From Tetrastigma voinierianum (Eukaryota; Streptophyta; Magnoliopsida; Vitales; Vitaceae), in the NCBI GenBank assembly GCA_016808115.1, contig JAEQBH010009492.1, positions 40,086 through 104,085 of the forward strand: a stretch of DNA of 64,000 bases. Direction: 5' to 3'. Below are positions 55,313 to 64,000 of the stretch, in pieces. Below the pieces are notes generated by a model that had not been told where the DNA came from, did not search any database, and saw only the letters and a list, made by a program, of their open reading frames with translations. Position numbers and translations under genes: made by a program. Within the stretch, counting starts at the first letter, position 1; each line of letters opens with the position of its first letter.

Positions 55313-56800
55313 CTAACTTTGTTTGAAGTAGATTAAACACTTGTTAGAACTTGAATGAAATGATGGAAGCATACGTATTAGAGTAGGAAAGAGAAATTTG
55401 TTTAAGAAAATCATTAAGGAAATGCAAGAGGAAGAAAGAGGAGAATTTGAGGAAGCTAGAGTAGAGCACAGAAGCGGTCGGAAGAAGAATCGAGAAAAGG
55501 AGATGGGAGGTGAAGAGCGAAATAGACGGAGGAATGAAAGTAAGATCTTGTAATCTCGAGATGAGGCATGCAGCTGGCTGAAAATGGTGAAGGATAGGGG
55601 TTTTATAGTTGAAAGGAGTTCGACAAACTCATCTCCTTTTTCTTTGAAATGCTTGAGGGAAAGGGAGGATGGCGTCTTGAAGCAGAGCACAGGCCACCAG
55701 TTATATTGTATCATAGTTAAAAATTTTTGCTAACATGGTGGAATAGAAAGGAAATAAGGTATATGTCAGAGGAAAATGGATATATTTTAGCAAAGAAACG
55801 ATAAATGAATTATCTGATATGAAGGTGCAGAAAGATGGGCCCCGAAATTCATGAAGGCCCATTAAAAGGAATTTAGAGTACGGAGAAGATAGTGGACCTA
55901 CTAGCATTGCAGAAAGGAAGGGAAATGCTGCTTTATAGAATCCATTTCCGGCCAGTTTAACGAGGAAGAAGCTGGAGTATGGTTCTTTATTAGCTAAGTT
56001 TCCTTGGCTTACCTCGACACGGTGAAAGGTGAATGAATCCTCCTTTATGCATTGATGAAGGGAATTTTCCCAAAATCAATGTGGGAAGATAATGAGGAAT
56101 TCTATCATGAGTTACTCAGAAAATGCGGGGACTTGATTCCTCACTAGCTGCAATCTGACCTTTGCCTTCTTAGGGAAATGGGTAGAAAGTGGGTAAATGA
56201 AGAAACATATAAAGCATCTCCTTTGACGTGCTTGGAGTGTGAAAGGTCCACAAAAAGCAGAGGAAAAGAAAGAAATAAAATAAGAAGAAGGGAATGAAAT
56301 ATGTAGACGATACGTGGGAAGTGCACCTAGAGCGGGAAGAAATTTAGTGAAGCCTAAGCCCCATACGGGGTCAGCATCTGAGACATATAAGAAAAGTCTA
56401 TTAGGAACAAAGTGAAAGTTCGGGGCACCGAGAGCAATAAAAGCAGGCTGATGGAGATGTTGAGATTCTACATGGAACATGAGATCACGAGAGGGACAAC
56501 AGCTAAGAATCTGACCGACTTAGGGATGAATATGGATCAGAGGCTCGAGAAGAGGGATCTTAATGCGGAGGAGGCATTAAAACAAAGAGATGAAGAATGG
56601 AAACCTGAAATTTGAAAAAGTGATCACAGGAATGGAGAGCGGTGATAAGAATAGGACCCGATGCCTTAAAAGTGACATGGAGTCAAGGGATATTAATTGG
56701 TTGAATAATCTTGCACATTGCGAAAATTTTCTCCTAAATATCATGGGCAAGTCCAGCAGCGGGACACTCATAGAGTCATTAGCTAAAAAGTAACAGAATG
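55313..56800 (+). pseudogene. Env-position region of element E, heavily decayed
   Basis: The plus strand shows only short coding traces: an acidic/basic stretch at 55390-55530, WLKMVKDRGFIVER at about 55574-55615 (counterpart of the RGW segment in C), and MEKSGD-type and KRDLNAEEALKQRDEEW text at 56540-56610 with helical character. The longer open frames on the minus strand here (133 and 122 residues) are antisense by-products of this tract. I infer identity mainly from position between the motif array and the 3' region. Confidence 0.4.
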
Positions 56801-58930
56801 ACGAAGCGTCACGAAGATTCTAGATTGGGCTATGAAGACAGTCTTAAGCAAAAAGAAAGTGCCATGACCACAAATCAAAATTTCAGGCTGTGTACCTTAC
56901 ATAAATAGTCCCTCAGGGTGTAACAGGACCACAGTGCCCTTCTAACCCGAGATCCAGAGGAAGAAATACCTTATGAACCTTGTAAGCTTGTCGGTTCAAA
57001 ATAAAGTCCTAGTCGTAGGAAAGAAGAACTAACTCCCGAGTGGGAAGTTAAAAAGAATATTTAAAAATACAGACGGCCGAGAAATGGCCTCGAAAAGAAA
57101 AAAAAATGAGCATTACCTCTTCCATCTTATAACCTACCCATAATCTCATACCAGAAAAATCTAATGAATTGAAAGATTCTTTGCAAAAATTGGTGTTCAC
57201 TCTTATTTGGCATTTTGTATGTGTATTATTTTTTAATTTCTTTCTTTTACTTTAAATAATTTAAAATTTATTTGACCATTGGTGAATGATTTTATTAATA
57301 ATGGAGAAACCATATTTCATGGTGGAAAATACTTTATTATTATTACATTGTTTGGTAGAATTGGATAAATGTAGGTGAAATGTTTATTTGTGTTAACTTC
57401 ATCTAAATTGAATGAGCTGTTAACTTATAAAAACAGCATGGCAACATATCCATGAACCAAACAAAAATTAGATAGATGAATTGGGGTAGGAATAAATGAA
57501 AGGGAAAGTTCTATGGATATTAATAAATGTGTTGAACTTCAAAGAATAAGGAAGGTTTAACAAATTGAGTAGACAATATGACACCTGTGATTACATTTAT
57601 GCTTAGTTAGGTTATTTAAAATCGATAAACTACTTTGCACACATGGTCGAATCTACGAAACAAATTGTGCTCAGGTTAGAGACATCTTTTGGGATCCATC
57701 ACTAAAAAATCTCCAAATGTCCTAGAAGTTGTTAGATTATTAGTCAAAGCGAAATCCTAGGAAATACCACTAACAGGAAAGGATATAGGCCATCCTTGGA
57801 AGTTTGAGCCTTTTAAAGCCTACCACCCATATGATGTCTGGCTTCACACACATTGGTTCCCTTATTTGAGCTTGATAGCCAATCTTATCATCAACCAATA
57901 AATACGAAGCCAAATCATTCCTTAAACATAATCCTACAATAAGAACCCTTATTTACCAGTTACATGACACATACGAAAAGTAGAGAAGAAAGGAGGACAA
58001 TTTTGGGGAATGTTATTTAAAGCTATGGAGAATGATGAAAAGGGTTGAAAGCTCATCGAGAAGAGAAGATATGAAAAGATGAAGAAAAAAGGCATAAAAG
58101 TGAAACATCAAGGGAGGAATGGGTTTAGTCTTGTAGCCTTCCTCCCTTGAATAGATAAGTTCTTAGGGTGTTGACACCTAAGCACTTTAATGTCATAAGC
58201 CCAATTATCAGGAGTTCTTGACCAGTTTGTTAAAGGGAGGTAGAAAGCTTAAAAAGATAAAACATTGCATTTCAGACATGATAAAATGAAAATGAAAAAA
58301 CTACAAGATAAGGAAGAGAAGTGATATTCTAAGTGTGGTCTGATGAAAGGAGAAAAAAGATACCCTGATGGAGAATGGCACAAGATCTGTAATAAAACCG
58401 AGATAGGAGGTTAGAAGCTTGTTATCAATGATGCATAATGAGGGCAAGAGTGCTAAGTTATCAGTGATGTCCAGGTAAAATTTGAGCCTAAATTGTCAAA
58501 TTATCCACCTAATTACCCAAGCCACACATTACAAGACTAAAAGACCTATTAGACCTTAAGGGGTGTGATATGTACTTACATTAGTGAGGATTAATATGAA
58601 AACAAGTATATGGGACTTAAAGAATGAGAGAGAGTGTATCCAAGCGAGTATTCCTAGAGATTAACTAATCTACCAAGGAAAAAGAGAGAAGACCATCACA
58701 CACTCACAGTTCAGTTTGAATAATTAAATTGTTACATTATATGAATTATTTGGTTGTTTAGTGAACTTAATTGAAAATCTTCTTGATTCTAGATGGGAAA
58801 CATGTTTAGAAATAATTTTATAAGCCGACTAATGTTTACTTAGCAATTAAAGATTCCAACAAAAAATGTCCTTGTAAGTAATTGTTTGAGAATGAGCAAT
58901 TTTTTTTTCTTTCTTGAGAACAAGCAAAAC
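56801..58930 (+). other. 3' non-coding region of element E
   Basis: No coding domain is visible. From about 57300 it parallels the 3' region of H (29870-31898), including GATATAGGCCATCCTTGGAA near 57780 and CTTGTAGCCTTCCTCCC near 58130. It ends in the PPT. Confidence 0.55.
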
Positions 58931-58947
58931 TTTAAGTTTAGGGAATT
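58931..58947 (+). promoter_or_regulatory. Polypurine tract of element E
   Basis: TTTAAGTTTAGGGAATT precedes the TGATGGAG terminus. Upstream GAACAAGCAAAAC matches the GGGGACAAGCAAA text at the same place in element C. Confidence 0.8.
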
Positions 58948-61530
58948 TGATGGAGTCTTAAACTCATACATTTTAATCCATTTTAAATATTTTTAGTAGT
59001 TGGTATATATTTTTAATGTTAAATTATGGAAAATTCACCAAATTTGTGTTTGCGAGTTTTTATTGAAAAATGATATTCAGTAGAAAAAGAAAAAAAGTGG
59101 CAAATGCGGGATTCATTGCGACATAGTTTTGTGTGTGACGAGTTTCAGGAGAACAATGAAATAAGTCACGACCAAACGACTTTATGTCGCGACAAAGTCA
59201 CAGAATTTGAAATCGAGGGAGGAAATAGAACTTTGTCTCGACAAAAAGTTTTTCGGTCGCGACATTTATGAGGAAGAGTGTGCAGAAGTCTGTTGTGATA
59301 CTAATCAAGGCAAATGGTAGAGGAACTTTGTCGCGACAATCCATACTTTGTCGTGACATAAAAGAAGAATGAAGATTAGCATATGAACTCTGTCGCAACA
59401 AAAGACAGCTCTGTCGCGACAGAAAATGGCAAAGTATAAACATAGTCAGAAGCTGCGAAAAATGTTTTGTATTTGACAAAGTTTTTAACATGGGATGACT
59501 CATGGAAGGAATACATCAAGAAAAACTACGTCATGACAAATTAGAATTCGAGTTCAAAATAATATTGGCCAACAAGACTTTGTCGAGAGACAAAGGCGAT
59601 TTCTATTACGACAAAACAAAACATGAGGTTGAGATGAACTGCATGCGTGACAAAGAAATCAACTATTCTGACAAAGAAGTTGAAGCAATATAAAGAAGAC
59701 TATTGCAACAAAGAAATTTATGTTATATTTATAATGAAACAGAGCGGAATCTCTATCGCGTAGAAAGTTTTACGTAGCAACAATAAAAGTTCTTGAGTGA
59801 TAAGAATTCTATAAGTGACAGAAGAAAATTATGTTGCGACGAAAATTGAAAGATAAGCTAAGATTAGTCAATTAGTCTGTGCGACAAGTTTTGTAATACG
59901 CGACAACGGTTCGACAAGGTCGAGACCCGGAAAGGAAGGGTTTATTGCGACAAAAGAAACCTCTATCGTAATAAGGATTCTTTGAAGAACCATAGAAATC
60001 ATGCCATTGACATTGTCAGTGCATCACGACGGATCTAAATCTGGAAGAGCGGTCGCGACATAAAACTGAATGCTACGCTGAAAGCCAGCAGCCAAGACTA
60101 AAATTTTCTATGTCGCGACCATGACCAATTTGGGTTAGAATATTTTGGGATCCACGACGTAGCTTTGAAGTGCGGCCCAACATTGGAAAGTCTATAAATA
60201 GATGCATACAGAGGCTAGCGTACTTACGGCTGCGATTCAGAACTAGGTAGTTGAACACTCTTTGTTTATTATTTTTCTTTTATTTTTATCTTTTATTTCC
60301 TCTTTAGTAGATTTAGTTTGAGCGTAGTTTTTAGTTAGTTTTTCTTTTTATTTTATAGAGTTGAGTAATGAACTGATGTGCAGCTTTAAGCTGGAATTTC
60401 TTGTAATATTTTCTCTTTCCTTCTTTGTTTTTTGAATAAAGAAACGGGTTTGAAAAATTTATGGAGTTCATTTATTTCAATTTGTTTACAATTCAGAGTG
60501 AATTTTCTGATCGGAGTTTAGTCAACGATATGAGTGAACCGAGTTTGAAGGTTGAGCTCCTTTTTGGGAATCGGTCAGTGATGATTGTTTTTTTTTCTGC
60601 ACAAAGTGGAAGAACGCCTTAGTTAGAATTCTTGAATTTATTTGATTGGTATTATTTTATAACTTAATTGTTCCAAGTACTAGTGTCGTGTACCAAAATA
60701 AAGTATTGTACCTTACTCTTATTTCCAGGAGGGACTCTGCATGACATAGAGATGGAGAATCCTGAGGGTATAGAGCAGCTCTTTATGGGTATGGTAGACT
60801 AATACTTTGGAACTAATGAACTCTGAAAGACTACTCAGATAGATCACTAACTTACTCATGGTTCGAGGATAGTTTGATGAAGTATCAATTCCTTTCGGAG
60901 AGTTTCTCCTATTTACGACGAAAGGATTATGATCGTGTTTGTAAAGATCTAATCAAGGAGATTGAGAATTTCATTAGTATTGAAGGATGAGGTGTCATCT
61001 AAATTGGAGAAGGCTTGCAATATCCTGTCTATGGGGACAAGAATTTTTCAGTCCAAAGATTTGGGTGTAAAGTACTAAAAAGGAAAAATACCAAAATCTT
61101 AGAAAGAGGATTATATCTTACAAGTAATTGATTAGATTCATGAGTTAGAAATGAACATGAATCTTTAATTAGTGAAAGGTATGGTTAAGTGAGAAATCCA
61201 AACTATATCACAATGCATCTTTGACAAATTCAGCTTTCCAACTTATGGCTTAGCTATGATTAAAAAATGATGCAGAAATTGACAATTATTCATTGCTCTA
61301 TTTCCCAGTGTTGTCTAACTCATTGAACTCTCAATTCCATTCTTATTAATATATTTTTTTATGTATACTAGTGAAATTATTTAGTATTATTTTATTCATT
61401 CTCTAATCATCTTAATAGTGGAGTTCCAATAATAAGGATCTTGAGTAGTTAGGGTAGTTAGCGTTGTGATTTATCATTAATCCTCGTGGGAACTGATATA
61501 CGAGCAATAAAAATCCACTTTTTATTACTT
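58948..61530 (+). repeat. 3' LTR of element E, 3'-truncated
   Basis: It starts TGATGGAGTCTTAAACTCAT. A motif array fills 59115-60115, with exact GTCGCGAC near 59186, 59256, 59329, 59413, 60053 and 60112. The TATA box TATAAATA is at 60193-60200, and text from there parallels 45317-46630. At 61530, after TTTTTATTACTTG, the match to the 5' LTR ends; the last 200 bp are missing. The ORFs at 59198 and 59502 lie in the motif array and are not genes. Confidence 0.8.
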
Positions 61531-61755
61531 GTCTCTTGATAGGACCAGGCAGGACACCCTCCCAATTTCTGGAGTAGTCAGCCTAGTGAAGTCAGCATGC
61601 GATCCTTTAGGGAAGATGCGGTGGAACTCCACTTTAAGGAGGAAGTAAACACTTGCATTAATAGATTTAATATCCCAATTATATATAAAAAAGACCCACT
61701 ACATATGTAATAAGGACTCATATGAGTTGATACTATTATGAGCATTCTAAAAGAG
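61531..61755. other. Unassigned junction sequence
   Basis: This is sequence between the broken LTR of element E and the next repeat. I see no coding motif or terminus. Confidence 0.4.
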
Positions 61756-64000
61756 TATTTACCAATTTAGGGTTCTGAAAATGAAAGTAAATAGGTCAAC
61801 AAAACAAAGACGGATAGATGGGATAGAGTATGGCGTTTGTCGCGAGAAGGGCGAGTGTTGATTCTGGCGCGCGAGGAGTAGACCTCTGTTGTCGGGACCT
61901 AGGAGCAGATTCAAACAATAGTAGTGAGATAATAAATCACCGATGAGTAGCATAATTTATAAGGAAAATAACAGGTTTCATTTTTCGAACATTTCTTATA
62001 GGAGACCTCACATCCACTATTTTGTAATGTTCCAGTTTAGCGAAGCATTCCCCATGGCAGCTTTAAAGCCCGATCAATATAGAATTCATGTTCAAAAATT
62101 TAACCGACTTCATTATCAAGAACCTTATAACCTGAATATGTTTCACAACATACCATTTAGCATAAAATTATATAACCCTCATATCGTAAAAGAAAAATAA
62201 TTAGGAAAATGCAACATCCATAAAGATTTAAATAACTACAGTTTACCCAGAAAACCAGCAATATACCGTACCATACATCCATACTAAACCGTTGGGTGGC
62301 AGGCCTCACGACACCATGGCAGCGATAAGCGGAGTCGGGTAACCGCAGGCCTCACGGCAAGTGGCAGCTAATAAACCGTCGAGATAAAGCGGAGCCTCAC
62401 GACGCGGTGGCGATATCGATGTACTAAGCCCGAGTGGTGAATCCGAGGCCTCCGCGACCGTGGTATTAATATATATAATCTTTTTCCTTACTGCATAAGT
62501 ACCTTTCCAAACGATCTTGTATCGCCAAATCATTTGTGAATCTGAAAATCTGGCACTCTTAAAGCAATCGTTTCAGTGGTTTAAAACCTCGAAATCCACG
62601 TACCAAACATATTTAAAATACCCTGACTCATCCAGGGAACTCGATAAAACTTCCAAGCAGGTTAAAAGGATGACCAAATTCACATGAAATGATAACTTTG
62701 TTTTATATGAGACCGATAATCACATTTGTATACAACCAACCATTTGATCAAAAGCATTATATATAGTAAAATATTTAATCCTGACGAGAGATATATCAAC
62801 ATAATGCCCCAAATCATTTTAAAACATATAAACCACTGGCTGACTATAGGCGCTTTCGATCCTGCTCCTGTAGGATCGTCTCTCTGAAGCCGGCGTGGCG
62901 CTGTAATATAAATAAAACACCACTTGGAAACACTCCCGATGGCCCGAACCCGACAACATTGGGATTCCCAGAAGGCCTTAGATTAACTTTTAGAACTATG
63001 AAACCATCCAAGTTGGACTCAGAAGCGGGGTCAATTACAGTGTACCCTATAGGCCGGTACCCAATTGAGAGTTTCACTCGGGAGCTAATTTCGAGGGTGA
63101 GCGAGTCGATAATTCATAAAAACATCGATTTCACTAATCCGAGCTTCAATTTTGCCAAACTTGACCAATTGGTACTCTATTTAGTCGAACTTCTGGTAAT
63201 TACAGAAACGACCTAAAAATGGAAAACTAATAAGCGGCGTCAAATTTACAAACCACATATCAATGGAAAGCACAGAGACCGAGAACTTCATTAGTACCAT
63301 TACATGGTCCAATCGCTAATAGTGGCGAAAAACTCGATCCAACCGTCGACCAACTTTGTTTTTGTCGTAACTTTCAAACGGTGAGGAATCTGCAAAAAAG
63401 GCCCACGGGAATGAGTTTAGAGGGTCCAAAAATGGTGGAAAGGAGGTATGGGTTGGCCTGAGATGGTAGAAAAACCCCTGCAAAAATCAGGGGACCGAGT
63501 TTGCGGCCGCGTGCGCCGTTGGCTGTCAGGGCGCGTCCAGTGCTGAAATTTTCTGCGGCCGGCCGTGCAGGTGGTCCTCCTCCTCCACTGGCCGGCTCGT
63601 GCACGGTGGTGGTGGCGGAATCGGCTCCTTGCAATTTGAAACTTGAGCGACTGAAAATGAGTCAATGACTGGTTTGGTGCTCATGGGTTTAGGGGGCTTT
63701 AGGGTTTTAGATTTCGAAATGAGTGTTTTGGGCTAGGGTTCCTTTGGTACTCAAGAAATTTATGTATATATAGGGCTTAGAGATTGGCTTTCGGGTAAAA
63801 CGCGAAGGCGGCTTGGACAACGCTGAACTTGCCGTTTGAACTTAGGTCCATAACGTTTTATCAAGTAAGTCGATTTTGACGTTAAACCGTCTGAACTTCG
63901 TATCGGCGGGGCACATGAAGTGGTGTCTTAGTCGATGAAATTATTCATCCTTGAAAAGTCAACTGGTCACATATTATAAGTGTTGGTCAAACCTAGTCAA
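61756..64000 (-). repeat. Minus-strand LTR-like repeat, possibly chromovirus (Tekay/Del) type
   Basis: On the minus strand a TATA box (TATATATA, near 63763) is followed by an AACCCTAG leader, a conserved-looking short ORF (63374-63634, with GGGPPARPAAENF), long non-coding text and a GC-rich tandem block (62301-62470), ending near 61756 with a GGTCCCGACAA stretch. Size and style resemble the long LTRs of Tekay/Del chromoviruses in dicots. No PBS or coding domain is inside the window, so the lineage is a guess. The short ORF resembles leader text often seen translated by chance in such LTRs. Confidence 0.4.
62301..62470. repeat. GC-rich tandem block, about 46-bp units
   Basis: AGGCCTCACGACACC, AGGCCTCACGGCAAG, AGCCTCACGACGCGG and AGGCCTCCGCGACCG start at 62301, 62346, 62392 and 62445. 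Each is followed by a GGTGGC/GTGGCAG-type and CGATAA-type phrase. About four diverged units, notably GC-rich against the flanks. Confidence 0.65.

Larger units (their letters stand above)
44690..61530 (+). mobile_element. Element E: plus-strand Athila-like element with pol deletion and nested element D
   Basis: Order on the plus strand: 5' LTR lacking its first part (44690-46832), triple PBS (46839-47041), gag N-terminal part (to 47628), nested element D (47629-53192), gag C-terminal part (53193-54260), a direct jump to the post-integrase spacer (54350), a motif array, an env-position remnant, the 3' region, PPT and 3' LTR (58948-61530, lacking its last 200 bp). Protease, RT, RNase H and integrase are absent. 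By eye the two LTRs differ clearly (many substitutions and indels), suggesting an old insertion. Confidence 0.75.

Noticed and set aside
55313..56480. Minus-strand ORFs of 133 and 122 residues as genes
   Set aside because: They are antisense to a purine-rich decayed coding tract of element E, and their Ser/Phe/Leu composition reflects that tract.
63374..63665. Ala/Gly/Pro-rich short protein gene at the right edge
   Set aside because: It lies in the leader part of an LTR-like repeat just downstream of its TATA box, overlaps a second frame and is most simply GC-rich LTR text.

Overview
The window looks like a repeat-rich, probably pericentromeric or otherwise heterochromatic, stretch of a flowering-plant nuclear genome, most likely a eudicot. 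I find no intact host gene, tRNA, rRNA, organelle DNA or CRISPR array. Nearly every recognisable coding trace belongs to an LTR retrotransposon of the Ty3/gypsy superfamily, and all of them are broken by stops and frameshifts. The lineages are called from protein motifs I can read by eye, from primer-binding sites (PBS), from polypurine tracts (PPT) and from LTR termini. I could not run a database search, so the species and the family names below lineage level stay open.

Layout. (1) 1-4640: element B, Athila-like, minus strand: gag, a duplicated PBS and a 5' LTR; it runs off the left edge. (2) 4641-10250: stacked LTR pieces, namely the tail of a plus-strand Athila-like LTR with a doubled PBS, a minus-strand LTR of a second family, a plus-strand LTR of that second family from 6288, and inside the last a complete solo LTR (7690-9801) with a perfect 5-bp target-site duplication. 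(3) 10250-12465: a copia-like LTR, a short tandem repeat and a 280-bp foldback element. (4) 12471-21905: element F, a full-length Tat-lineage element on the minus strand with both LTRs, PBS, gag, protease, RT and RNase H; a plus-strand (antisense) additional ORF and a minisatellite lie between pol and the 3' LTR. (5) 21911-24497: AT-rich spacer with an snRNA-promoter-like motif pair. (6) 24498-29860: the 3' half of a second Tat-type element (G), with the same layout of LTR, antisense ORF and minisatellite. (7) 29870-32600: the 3' end of a plus-strand Athila-like element (H). (8) 32690-44680: element C, the best Athila-like copy, minus strand, with gag, protease, RT, RNase H, integrase, an env-position ORF, PPT and 3' LTR. 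(9) 44690-61530: element E, plus-strand Athila-like, with pol deleted and its gag interrupted by a nested element D (47629-53192, two 1.5-kb LTRs). (10) 61531-64000: unassigned junction sequence and a minus-strand LTR that resembles those of chromoviruses.

How the parts relate. Gag, protease, RT, RNase H and integrase would together have driven reverse transcription and insertion, but no copy here looks competent. The order of insertions can partly be read: D went into the gag of E, the solo LTR went into an older LTR, and B went into a plus-strand LTR. The most unusual recurring signal is a palindromic motif, ATGTCGCGACAT, reiterated in the LTRs of the Athila-like copies and again in the spacer between pol and the env-position ORF. 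Its variants look like CpG-deamination products. Two other LTR families here carry their own, different short reiterated motifs. A second recurring oddity is that the tRNA-Asp-type PBS is present two or three times in tandem with a period near 88-96 bp in three separate elements.
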